Below are positions 56,913 to 64,000 of a stretch of DNA of 64,000 bases, piece after piece. This DNA is from Melghirimyces profundicolus (GTDB taxonomy: Bacteria > Bacillota > Bacilli > Thermoactinomycetales > DSM-45169). A model generated the notes under the pieces. It saw only the letters and a program-made list of their open reading frames with translations. It searched no databases and was not told the origin of the DNA. The stretch is from positions 1 to 64,000 of the forward strand of contig NZ_QBKR01000007.1 of the NCBI RefSeq assembly GCF_003054245.1, in the 5' to 3' direction. How positions within the stretch are numbered: position 1 is the first letter of the stretch; the number at the start of each line of letters is the position of its first letter. A program made the translations under genes and the position numbers.

Positions 56913-56951
56913 GTTCCCTGCCTGAGCGTTCAGGCCCGAGGGGGAATTCGA

Positions 56952-57179
56952 ATGAAGGAACTGGTTGAAGTGATCGCCAAGGCGTTGGTGGACCACCCCG
57001 AAGCGGTCCGTGTCCAGGAACGGGAGGAGGGGAGCCGGCTGGTGCTCCGCCTTTCCGTCGACCCTGACGACATGGGCAAAGTGATCGGAAAGCAGGGACG
57101 GATCGCCAAAGCGCTTCGCACCGTTGTCGGGGCCGCCGCAGTGAGGGATAAGAAACGGGTGACGGTGGAGATTGTCTGA
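56952..57179 (+). CDS. khpA: KH domain RNA-binding protein KhpA (YlqC)
   Basis: 75-residue single KH domain with the RNA-binding loop GKVIGKQGRIAKALR. Homologues pair with KhpB and influence cell division and elongation in streptococci. ATG behind AGGGGG. Position between rpsP and rimM is diagnostic. Confidence 0.94.
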   Translation: MKELVEVIAKALVDHPEAVRVQEREEGSRLVLRLSVDPDDMGKVIGKQGRIAKALRTVVGAAAVRDKKRVTVEIV

Positions 57180-57215
57180 CCGGGCCGCCCGGCCCTTTGG
57201 AAAGGAGGCCGGTCC

Positions 57216-57731
57216 ATGCGTGAACCGAATTGGTTGACCGTCGGCCACATCGCCGGCACTCATGGCATCCGCGGCGAAGTCCGGATTCTGTCCCGGACGG
57301 ATTATCCGGAGGTGCGCTTTGCTCCCGGTGCGGAACTCTTTCTTTCTCATCCCAAACTGGATGCCCCTCTCCGGCTCACGGTGAAGGGAGCCCGGCCTCA
57401 TAAACGGTTCTGGCTGATCCGTTTTGAAGAGTGGACGGACATCAACGAGGCCGAGCCCTTCAAAGGGGGCACTTTGATGGTCCCCCGGGAGGATGCGGTG
57501 GAAGCGGAAGGCTACTATCTTCACGAGATCATCGGATGTGAAGTCGTCACCACCGAAGGGGAAAAAGTCGGAACGGTCACCGAGATCCTGCAGCCCGGCG
57601 CCAACGATGTCTGGGTGGTCAAAAAGGCGGAGGGCGGCGAGCTCCTCCTCCCCTTCATCGATGACGTCGTCAAGGATGTGGATCCCGACGCCGGACGGGT
57701 GACCATCCGGTGGATGGAAGGGTTGGAGTGA
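57216..57731 (+). CDS. rimM: Ribosome maturation factor RimM
   Basis: 30S maturation factor that binds uS19. The N-terminal domain contains VGHIAGTHGIRGEVRILSRTD; the C-terminal PRC-barrel holds GYYLHEIIGCEVVT and LLLPFIDDVVKDVD. 171 residues. ATG after AAAGGAGG. trmD starts 16 bp later. Confidence 0.96.
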   Translation: MREPNWLTVGHIAGTHGIRGEVRILSRTDYPEVRFAPGAELFLSHPKLDAPLRLTVKGARPHKRFWLIRFEEWTDINEAEPFKGGTLMVPREDAVEAEGYYLHEIIGCEVVTTEGEKVGTVTEILQPGANDVWVVKKAEGGELLLPFIDDVVKDVDPDAGRVTIRWMEGLE

Positions 57732-57747
57732 TTGAGGTGACGAAACC

Positions 57748-58497
57748 GTGCACTTCGATGTGTTGACGTTGTTTCCCGAAATGTTCGAGGGCTTTTTGGG
57801 CTCCAGCATCATGAAACGGGCGATCGACCAGGGACTCGTCACAACATCCGTCGTCAACTTCCGGGAATACAGCACCAACAAACACCGCACCGTCGACGAT
57901 ACCCCGTACGGCGGGGGCGGGGGAATGGTGCTGAAGCCGGAGCCGCTGTTCCGGGCTGTGGAGGATTTGACCAAAGACGAACCGGTCCGGCCGCCGGTTC
58001 TGATGATGAGTCCCCAGGGGACGCCCTACACCCAGAAGAAAGCGGAGGAGTTGGCCCGGCACGACCGGCTGATCCTTCTCTGCGGTCATTATGAAGGGTT
58101 TGACGAACGGATCCGGGAGCATTTGGTGGACGAGGAGATTTCCATCGGGGATTTTGTGTTGACGGGGGGAGAACTCCCTGCCATGGTCCTGATGGACAGC
58201 GTGATCCGGCTGATTCCCGGTGTTCTGGGCAACGAATCCTCGGCGGAAACCGATTCCTTTACCACGGGTCTCTTGGAGTATCCTCAATATACCCGGCCCG
58301 CCGAGTTTCGGGGTTGGAGGGTCCCGGATGTCCTGTTGTCGGGGCATCATGCGGAAATCGACCGTTGGCGGCGACGCCAGGCCCTCAAACGAACCCTCGA
58401 GCGCCGGCCGGATCTTTTGGAAAGCGCGGAATTGACGGAGGAAGACCGCGCGTGGATCCGGGAGATGACGCAAGGGAACGGGGGGCGGAAAGATTGA
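57748..58497 (+). CDS. trmD: tRNA (guanine-37-N1)-methyltransferase
   Basis: SPOUT-class enzyme preventing frameshifts by methylating G37. [11 protein letters not shown] at the start, [26 protein letters not shown] and the trefoil-knot [15 protein letters not shown] are present. 249 residues. GTG start after GAGGTGA. rplS follows behind its own promoter. Confidence 0.97.
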   Translation: MHFDVLTLFPEMFEGFLGSSIMKRAIDQGLVTTSVVNFREYSTNKHRTVDDTPYGGGGGMVLKPEPLFRAVEDLTKDEPVRPPVLMMSPQGTPYTQKKAEELARHDRLILLCGHYEGFDERIREHLVDEEISIGDFVLTGGELPAMVLMDSVIRLIPGVLGNESSAETDSFTTGLLEYPQYTRPAEFRGWRVPDVLLSGHHAEIDRWRRRQALKRTLERRPDLLESAELTEEDRAWIREMTQGNGGRKD

Positions 58498-58512
58498 GCC
58501 CTTTTGGGTTCA

Positions 58513-58541
58513 TTGTTTTCGGCCAACCCATATGATAAAAT
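58513..58541 (+). promoter_or_regulatory. Promoter of rplS
   Basis: TTGTTT, 17-bp spacer, TAAAAT with TGA before the -10. It leaves a leader of about 60 nt, where an L19 leader control element is known in other Firmicutes. Confidence 0.65.
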
Positions 58542-58609
58542 GGATCTTGTGCTCGATGGATTTTAGATTCGGCTGAGATAAAACAAGCGAGGGGAAGGAG
58601 GGAATACCC

Positions 58610-58954
58610 GTGAACCAACTCGTACGCGAAATCGGTGAAGAACAACTGCGCAAAGATATCCCTCAGTTCCGTGCCGGCGACACCGTCCGGGTTCATGTGA
58701 AGGTCGTCGAAGGCCAACGGGAACGGATTCAGGTATTTGAAGGGGTTGTGATCCAGCGCCGCGGCGGGGGGATCTCCGAAACCTTCACGGTTCGGAAAGT
58801 ATCCTACGGCGTGGGCGTGGAACGGACCTTTCCACTTCACTCCCCGCGGATCGACAAAATCGAAGTGATCCGCCGCGGGAAAGTCCGCCGTGCCAAGCTG
58901 TTCTACCTGCGGAAACTGCGTGGCAAAGCGGCCCGGATCAAAGAAATTCACTAA
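58610..58954 (+). CDS. rplS: Ribosomal protein bL19
   Basis: 114-residue large-subunit protein at the subunit interface, with [20 protein letters not shown] and the C-terminal [23 protein letters not shown] start after GGAAGGAGGGAA. A terminator follows, isolating it from the broken lepB. Confidence 0.97.
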   Translation: MNQLVREIGEEQLRKDIPQFRAGDTVRVHVKVVEGQRERIQVFEGVVIQRRGGGISETFTVRKVSYGVGVERTFPLHSPRIDKIEVIRRGKVRRAKLFYLRKLRGKAARIKEIH

Positions 58955-58962
58955 TCAGTTGG

Positions 58963-58990
58963 AAGGGCTTGGGGGTCTCAAGCCCTTTTT
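58963..58990 (+). terminator. Terminator after rplS
   Basis: AAGGGCTTG pairs with CAAGCCCTT around a seven-base loop, followed by TTT. Confidence 0.88.
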
Positions 58991-59057
58991 GTCACTTTTT
59001 TCTATCTGAAATCTCCGTTTTCTTGATGTTGTGTTCTCGAGAGTCAGGAGGAGCTTC

Positions 59058-59627
59058 ATGAGCGAGTTCACCCCCCGTTCCGCCAGGCACGGACGACGCA
59101 GGAGGCGGGGAAACGATGAAGCGTGGGAGTGGGTACAGGCACTCGCCATCGCGATCGTCCTGGCCTTGATTATCCGCTATTTTATCTTTTCCCCGTTCAG
59201 CGTTTCCGGACCCTCGATGTTGTCCACCCTGCACAATGGTGATCTGGTGATCGTAAACAAGGTGGTATACCTGTTCCGCGATCCGAAACCCGGAGAAGTG
59301 GTCGTTTTTCATGCGACGGAAGACAAGGACTATATCAAACGGGTCATCGCAGGGCCGGGTTAGACGGTCTCCGCCCACAACAACGTGGTGCGGGTCGATG
59401 GCAAGAGTATAGAGGAACCATACATAGACGAGGGGAACCGGACGGCGGATTTCGGACCCGTCAAGGTGCCCAAAGGGCACATCTTCGTGATGGGTGATAA
59501 TCGGATGAACAGCAGTGACAGCCGCAGCCCGGATGTGGGACCGGTTCCCATTGACGAGGTCGTGGGCAGAGCGGATCTGGTTTTCTGGCCTCTGAGCGAC
59601 TTCAAGGTTTTGGTGGCGAAAAGGTGA
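59058..59627 (+). pseudogene. lepB: Signal peptidase I with an in-frame TAG
   Basis: Type I signal peptidase: basic N-terminus, membrane helix at about 32-50, catalytic Ser53 in SGPSML, Lys94 in DYIKRVIAGPG and the C-terminal box HIFVMGDNRMNSSDSR. ATG 59058 follows AGGAGG. Codon 102 (59361-59363) is TAG, exactly where GPG(D/E)TV is expected; the frame resumes without shift to 59627 (189 codons). One base change from GAG would explain it. Either a pseudogene, a sequencing error, or stop read-through. The order rplS-sip-rbgA-rnhB is as in relatives. Confidence 0.85.
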
Positions 59628-59637
59628 TTTTTTCAAA

Positions 59638-60528
59638 ATGGTGATTCAATGGTATCCCGGCCATATGGCCAAAGCCCGCCGGCAGGTGGAGGAAAAACTG
59701 AATCAGGTGGATCTGGTCCTGGAGCTTCTGGACGCACGGCTGCCCCTGTCCAGCCGGAATCCGATGATCGACGACTTGATCAAGGGAAAGCCCCGGATCG
59801 TTCTCCTCACCAAGAGTGACCTGGCCGATCCGGATGCCACGCGGTGCTGGACGGAATTTTTCCGCGGGGAAAAGACCCAGGCCCTTCCCGTGGATATCCT
59901 GTCGGGAAAAGGAGTGAAGGCCATCTTTTCCATCAGCCGGGAGCTGATGAAGGAAAAGATTGAAAATCAGGCCCAAAAAGGGATCCGACGTCACCGCATC
60001 CGGGCGATGGTCCTGGGGGTTCCCAATGTGGGGAAATCCGCTCTGATCAATCGGTTGTCGGGGCGGAGTACGGCCAAGACCGGAGACCGGCCGGGAGTGA
60101 CCAAAGCCCAACAGTGGATCAAGCTGGGAAACGGGATGGAACTCCTTGACACTCCAGGCATCCTGTGGCCCAAGTTTGAGGACCGGGAAGTGGGGCTTCG
60201 GCTGGCCTCCAGCGGGGCGATCAAGGAAGAGATCCTCCCGGTGGACGAGATCGGGCTCTACCTTCTCGAGTATCTCTCCCAACGGTACCCCGAACAACTG
60301 AAAGATCGCTACAAGCTCTCTGATATCCGGGACTTGCAAGGGCCGGCCCTCCTGGAAGAAGTGGGGAAACGGCGCGGTTGCATGAGAAAAGGCGGGGAGG
60401 TCGACCTGGAGAAAGCGGCGGAGATGGTCCTGCGGGATCTGCGGTCGGGACGTTTGGGCAGGATCTCCCTGGAATTTCCTTCGGATTGGGAGGAGAAACC
60501 GAATGAAAGTGAAGGGGACGGTCCGTGA
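59638..60528 (+). CDS. rbgA: Ribosome biogenesis GTPase RbgA
   Basis: Circularly permuted GTPase for 50S assembly (B. subtilis ylqF). N-terminal IQWYPGHMAKARR, then G4 LLTKSDLAD before G1 GVPNVGKSALINRLSGRS and G3 DTPGILWPKF. 296 residues. ATG behind AAAAGGTGAT, just after the broken lepB. It overlaps rnhB by 26 bp. Confidence 0.96.
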   Translation: MVIQWYPGHMAKARRQVEEKLNQVDLVLELLDARLPLSSRNPMIDDLIKGKPRIVLLTKSDLADPDATRCWTEFFRGEKTQALPVDILSGKGVKAIFSISRELMKEKIENQAQKGIRRHRIRAMVLGVPNVGKSALINRLSGRSTAKTGDRPGVTKAQQWIKLGNGMELLDTPGILWPKFEDREVGLRLASSGAIKEEILPVDEIGLYLLEYLSQRYPEQLKDRYKLSDIRDLQGPALLEEVGKRRGCMRKGGEVDLEKAAEMVLRDLRSGRLGRISLEFPSDWEEKPNESEGDGP

Positions 60529-61294
60529 GATTGCCGACCGATTGCGTCGGGAGGAAGATCTCACGGAATCTTACTTGGAATCGCTCCTTCGGGACCCCCG
60601 GGCCGGCGTTCAGAAGCTGGCCCGTTCTTATTTGCGGAAACGGGATGCCGAACGGCGCGAGAAGAAACGGTTGGAACAGATGTGGCAGTTTGAACGTACA
60701 TACCGCGATCAGGGGTACCGGTACATCGCCGGTGTCGACGAGGCGGGGAGGGGTCCCTTGGCGGGGCCGGTGGTCGCCGCGGCGGTGATCCTGCCGGAAG
60801 GTTTCGATGTCACCGGTCTGAACGACTCCAAAAAATTGACTCCGGAAGAACGAAGCTCCCTCCGGGCCCGCATCGAACGGGGGGCGGTTGCCTGGGGGAT
60901 CGGCGTAGTGGACAACGCCTATATCGATGAACATAACATCCTGCAGGCGACTTTTGAAGCGATGCGCCGGGCTGTGGCGGAGCTGGAGCCGGCGGCGGAT
61001 TTCCTTCTGACAGACGCGGCCAAGGTACCGGGGTTGTCTCTTCCCCAGGAGCCCATCGTGAAGGGAGATGCTCTCAGTCATTCCATCGCCGCCGCTTCCG
61101 TCATTGCCAAAACGGTCCGGGATGAGTGGATGATCCATGCCGGGAAGGAATATCCCCAATATGGATTCGACACCAACATGGGTTATGGCACGCCCGAGCA
61201 TCTGGCTGCGCTGGATCGCTGGGGGGCTTGCCCCCTTCACCGGAGGAGTTTCGCACCGGTGGGGGAACGCTGCCGAAAAGAAAGACTTTGTTGA
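60503..61294 (+). CDS. rnhB: Ribonuclease HII
   Basis: Removes ribonucleotides from DNA. An N-terminal helical extension of about 70 residues, usual in Firmicutes, precedes the catalytic domain: AGVDEAGRGPLAGPVVAAAV holds the first Asp-Glu pair, FLLTDAA the next Asp and the fourth follows in IAKTVRDEWM. 263 residues. ATG after GGAGGAG inside the end of rbgA. A strong terminator follows. Confidence 0.96.
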   Translation: MKVKGTVREIADRLRREEDLTESYLESLLRDPRAGVQKLARSYLRKRDAERREKKRLEQMWQFERTYRDQGYRYIAGVDEAGRGPLAGPVVAAAVILPEGFDVTGLNDSKKLTPEERSSLRARIERGAVAWGIGVVDNAYIDEHNILQATFEAMRRAVAELEPAADFLLTDAAKVPGLSLPQEPIVKGDALSHSIAAASVIAKTVRDEWMIHAGKEYPQYGFDTNMGYGTPEHLAALDRWGACPLHRRSFAPVGERCRKERLC

Positions 61295-61376
61295 TCCGGA
61301 TTTGCCATAACTGAAGTTTGAAGAAGGACACACTTGAAAGATCGAGCGCCCCGGGATCGAATGCAAATCAATTTTC

Positions 61377-61409
61377 ATCCACTTTCCATAACGGGAAGTG
61401 GATTTTTTT
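61377..61409 (+). terminator. Terminator after rnhB
   Basis: ATCCACTT pairs with AAGTGGAT around an 11-base loop, followed by six or seven T's. Confidence 0.88.
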
Positions 61410-61447
61410 GGTGAGTAATACTTATCATTTAAACGGATAAATATATA

Positions 61448-61505
61448 TTGTTCATTTTTGTTGTTGATTTTATAATAAACCGAACGATATAACATTAAAT
61501 TGTTC
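61448..61505 (+). promoter_or_regulatory. ABC operon promoter with inverted-repeat operator
   Basis: TTGTTC (61448-61453), 17-bp spacer, TATAAT (61471-61476). GAACGATAT (61482-61490) and AAATTGTTC (61497-61505) form an imperfect inverted repeat (7 of 9) over the start of transcription, a plausible operator for the TetR-type regulator encoded downstream. The region is strikingly AT-rich. Confidence 0.65.
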
Positions 61506-61542
61506 ACATAAAGGGTTCCCAATGAATACGGAGGTGTGACCC

Positions 61543-62454
61543 ATGGTTGGAAAGGAAAACGTCATTTGCATGAATGATCTGACAAAATACTACGGCCAGC
61601 ATCAGGCTCTTGACAGGCTGAATCTTGAAGTGGAAAAAGGGACGGTTTACGGTTTCATCGGACCGAACGGTGCAGGAAAATCGACCACCATCCGTATTTT
61701 GCTCGGCTTGCTCAAACCGACGTCAGGAAGTGCTTTTATACTGGGGAAGGATGTCATAAAAAAAGGAGCTGTCATCCGACGTCATGTCGGTTACCTCCCT
61801 TCAGAGGTACATTATTATGAAAGGATGAAGGTCCGGGACGTCTTGAATTACGCATTGAGTTTTTATCCCGATGCCGATCGTTCCAGACTGGAATATTATC
61901 TTGATTTGTTTGAGGTGGATCCGAAGAAGAGAGTCAAAAACCTTTCCCTCGGTAACAAAAAGAAAGTGGCCATCATCCAGTCTCTCCTGCATGATCCGGA
62001 TTTATTGATTCTGGATGAACCGACCAGCGGATTGGATCCTCTCATGCAGGGTGTCTTTTTCAATGTATTAAAAGAAGAGAAGGAAAAAGGGAAAACCATT
62101 TTCTTTTCCACGCACATCTTGAGTGAAGTGGAGAAAATATGCGACCGGTTTGCCATCATCCGTCAGGGGCAAATCGTGGCGACAAAAGATGTGGAAAGCA
62201 TCCGGAAGCAGGTCATGCGCATTTTGAAAGTGGAATATCCGGCTCAGGATCGGATTCCGCATATTGAACATGAACAAATTGTCAAACGGGAAGTGCATGA
62301 TCATATCGTCAGGTATTATGTACAGGGAAAAATCAACGAGGTGTTGCGCCAAATTGTCCATGATGAACTGAACGACATCCGTGTCGAAGAACCGTCCATC
62401 GAAGAAATATTCATGGATTATTACCAACCGAAAGAACCGGAGGGAGGGAAATGA
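61543..62454 (+). CDS. ABC transporter ATP-binding protein
   Basis: ATPase subunit of an exporter of the type seen with two-gene antibiotic or lipid transport systems. Walker A GPNGAGKSTTIRILLG near residue 44, signature in LSLGNKKKV (Gly-Asn instead of Gly-Gly-Gln), Walker B LLILDEPTSGLDP and H-loop STHILSEVE; an extra C-terminal domain of about 90 residues. 303 residues. ATG after ACGGAGGTG. Base composition is AT-richer than the housekeeping genes. Overlaps the permease gene by 4 bp. Confidence 0.93.
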   Translation: MVGKENVICMNDLTKYYGQHQALDRLNLEVEKGTVYGFIGPNGAGKSTTIRILLGLLKPTSGSAFILGKDVIKKGAVIRRHVGYLPSEVHYYERMKVRDVLNYALSFYPDADRSRLEYYLDLFEVDPKKRVKNLSLGNKKKVAIIQSLLHDPDLLILDEPTSGLDPLMQGVFFNVLKEEKEKGKTIFFSTHILSEVEKICDRFAIIRQGQIVATKDVESIRKQVMRILKVEYPAQDRIPHIEHEQIVKREVHDHIVRYYVQGKINEVLRQIVHDELNDIRVEEPSIEEIFMDYYQPKEPEGGK

Positions 62455-63251
62455 GGATGTCCATTTTCAAACAAGAATTAAAATTCCATCGTAACAGTTT
62501 TATCATTTGGGCGGTGGTCATGGTTCTTTTTGTCTTCGTCTACCTGGGTTCATATGAAGCGATCGCAATGGACGAACAAATGATGAAAGTGTACGAAAAA
62601 TTGCCGGAAGCCATGAAGAAAGCATATTATATGGATCAGGTCAATATGGCGGATATCCACGGTTATTTTGTGAGTACATTTATGTATCTCATCATCCTGA
62701 TGGGGATTTATACGGCCATTTCGACCGCCACGGTTTTTGCCAAAGAAGAAGATCGGCGGACAGCCGAATTTTTGTACACCCGACCGGTGACGCGCACGAA
62801 CATTTTTGCACAAAAAATTTTGAGCAACTTGACCGGTTTGATCCTGATGCATCTGATGGTTCTGGGTGCCATCTTTTTGACCCTGACCGGCATCATTACG
62901 GCAGACTATGAGCCGGCTGTCTTTGTTTATGTTGTCATGTCAACGTTTTTTGTCAGTGCAGCGATCGGTGCCGTGGGGTGGTTGATATCGACATTCCTGA
63001 CCGGCGAAAGACTGGCTTCGTCCTTCGGCATCGGACTGGTGCTGGGATCCTATATGTGTCATATCCTTTCCGGACTGGCCGAAGAGCTGGAACCTTTTCA
63101 ATACTTCAGTCTGATGTATTATACCGATCTGCCTTTCATTGTTCAGAACTCCGCTTTACCTTGGGAAAAAACGGCGATCATGCTTCTGATTTTTGTCGTT
63201 TCCGGTGGTTTGGCCCATTTCCGGTTCCAAAGCAAGGATATTCATGTGTAG
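62451..63251 (+). CDS. ABC transporter permease subunit
   Basis: Membrane partner of the preceding ATPase: six hydrophobic helices in 266 residues, with a large external loop after helix 1 (about 40-68) and a cytoplasmic EEDRRTAEFLYTRPVTR typical of ABC-2 type permeases. ATG 62451 overlaps the ATPase stop; ATG 62457 is possible. Substrate unknown; a drug, lipid or peptide efflux role is inferred from the TetR neighbour. Confidence 0.9.
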   Translation: MRMSIFKQELKFHRNSFIIWAVVMVLFVFVYLGSYEAIAMDEQMMKVYEKLPEAMKKAYYMDQVNMADIHGYFVSTFMYLIILMGIYTAISTATVFAKEEDRRTAEFLYTRPVTRTNIFAQKILSNLTGLILMHLMVLGAIFLTLTGIITADYEPAVFVYVVMSTFFVSAAIGAVGWLISTFLTGERLASSFGIGLVLGSYMCHILSGLAEELEPFQYFSLMYYTDLPFIVQNSALPWEKTAIMLLIFVVSGGLAHFRFQSKDIHV

Positions 63252-63325
63252 TCAGAGCTGGTTTCATCGGTCCATGATTGACATAATAGGAAGGGTGAGA
63301 CTGGAATGAGTTGAGGAGGATCACT

Positions 63326-64000
63326 GTGGCCGAAAATCGTTCCCGAAGAACATCAAAAAAGAAGCAAAAGATTCTGCTGACCGCTGAACGGTTGTTTTTA
63401 AAAAAAGGGATTCGCGCCGTAACTGTGGAAAACATCGTGGATGAGGCGCAAGTGAGCAAGGCTACTTTTTATAAATATTTTCGCAACAAAGAAGATATCT
63501 TGGAGCGGGTTTTTATCCACATGACGGACGAAATTGCCGCTCATTACCGGGATATAGTCGAACAAGCAAAGCGGGACGGCCTGACGAAGGAGATGTTTTT
63601 AAAACTGTTCAATGTGAACGAATATGATCGGTATTACCAGTCCGATTATGCTCTGGAACTGTTTCGGGATTATCCTGAACTTACAAATAAAATACAGTCG
63701 CACGGGTTGGAGAAGGTGATGCCCTTTTACCAGGAATTAATTCGTCTGGCCAAAGCGGAAGGGATCATCCGCACGGATGTGGATACCGACGTATTAATGG
63801 TATACACGCTGCAGATCCGAAGAATGTTCATTGAGCATCCCCAGCTGCCCGGACACATGAATGTGAAAGAGGCCACTACCCGGTTCTTGGATCTGTATTT
63901 GTACGGTGTGATGGAAAGGGATTCATCCATTAAAACCCGAAGGGAGAGATTCCCGCCGACTGTGCCAAAAAAAGATCTGCACAGTCTCGTGGACCGTCTG
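63326..64000 (+). CDS. TetR family transcriptional regulator, 3' end cut by window
   Basis: GTG start after TTGAGGAGG; 225 codons are seen without a stop. N-terminal TetR DNA-binding domain with ILLTAERLFLKKGIRAVTV and the recognition helix QVSKATFYKYFRNKEDIL (about residues 42-59); the remainder is a helical ligand-binding domain. It follows the ABC genes by 74 bp and probably represses them through the inverted repeat at 61482-61505. Ligand unknown. Confidence 0.9.
   Translation, partial: MAENRSRRTSKKKQKILLTAERLFLKKGIRAVTVENIVDEAQVSKATFYKYFRNKEDILERVFIHMTDEIAAHYRDIVEQAKRDGLTKEMFLKLFNVNEYDRYYQSDYALELFRDYPELTNKIQSHGLEKVMPFYQELIRLAKAEGIIRTDVDTDVLMVYTLQIRRMFIEHPQLPGHMNVKEATTRFLDLYLYGVMERDSSIKTRRERFPPTVPKKDLHSLVDRL

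Noticed and set aside
58541-58609. L19 leader element
   Set aside because: The leader is present but I could not draw the conserved structure confidently, so it is mentioned only with the promoter.

Overview
The window is a chromosomal segment of a GC-rich, endospore-forming Firmicute. Spore genes are present (spoVM, a gerA/gerB/gerC operon, ylbJ), ribosome binding sites are strong AGGAGG types, GTG and TTG starts are frequent, and gene order follows the Bacillus subtilis yloC-rpoZ-priA-prkC-spoVM-rpmB-recG-fapR-smc-ffh-rplS-rnhB backbone. The high GC content and protein sequences suggest a Thermoactinomycetaceae-like lineage; this placement is inference.

Layout. 1-5.7 kb: glycerol regulon (glpFK, then glpP-glpD), each unit preceded by a leader with mutually exclusive antiterminator and terminator hairpins. 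5.8-14.4 kb: yicC/yloC, remA, gmk, rpoZ, coaBC, priA, def, fmt, rsmB. 14.6-19.4 kb: a membrane-anchored GAF protein and a GerA-type spore germination operon. 20-26.7 kb: rlmN, prpC-prkC, rsgA, rpe, thiT-thiN and the 27-residue spoVM. 27.3-34.8 kb: rpmB on the minus strand, then yloU, fakA, a DegV/FakB protein, sdaAB, sdaAA and recG. 34.8-36.7 kb: poorly conserved small genes, including a 40-residue minus-strand protein, and a candidate minus-strand small RNA. 36.7-41.9 kb: rsmD, coaD, ylbJ (minus), ylbK, ylbL, yceD, rpmF. 42-48.7 kb: fapR-plsX-fabH-fabD-fabG-acpP-fabF-rnc behind a clear FapR operator. 48.8-49.9 kb: two paralogous small membrane proteins, a repeat array and csaA. 50-61.3 kb: smc, ftsY, ylxM-ffh-rpsP-khpA-rimM-trmD, rplS, a signal peptidase I gene broken by an in-frame TAG, rbgA and rnhB. 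61.4-64 kb: an AT-richer ABC exporter and a TetR-type regulator cut by the window end.

How the genes work together. FapR controls the fatty acid and phospholipid genes as one block. ylxM, ffh and ftsY form the SRP branch. prpC-prkC is a Ser/Thr phosphatase-kinase switch with PASTA sensors. GlpP probably acts on both leaders seen here and so controls its own operon.

The least explained feature is a dispersed family of 54-bp tandem repeats: four arrays (one a diverged subtype, one inverted) plus one decayed copy, all intergenic. Three arrays share a terminal sequence, and each unit carries a 27-bp internal half-period. No complete novel defence or biosynthetic system was seen.
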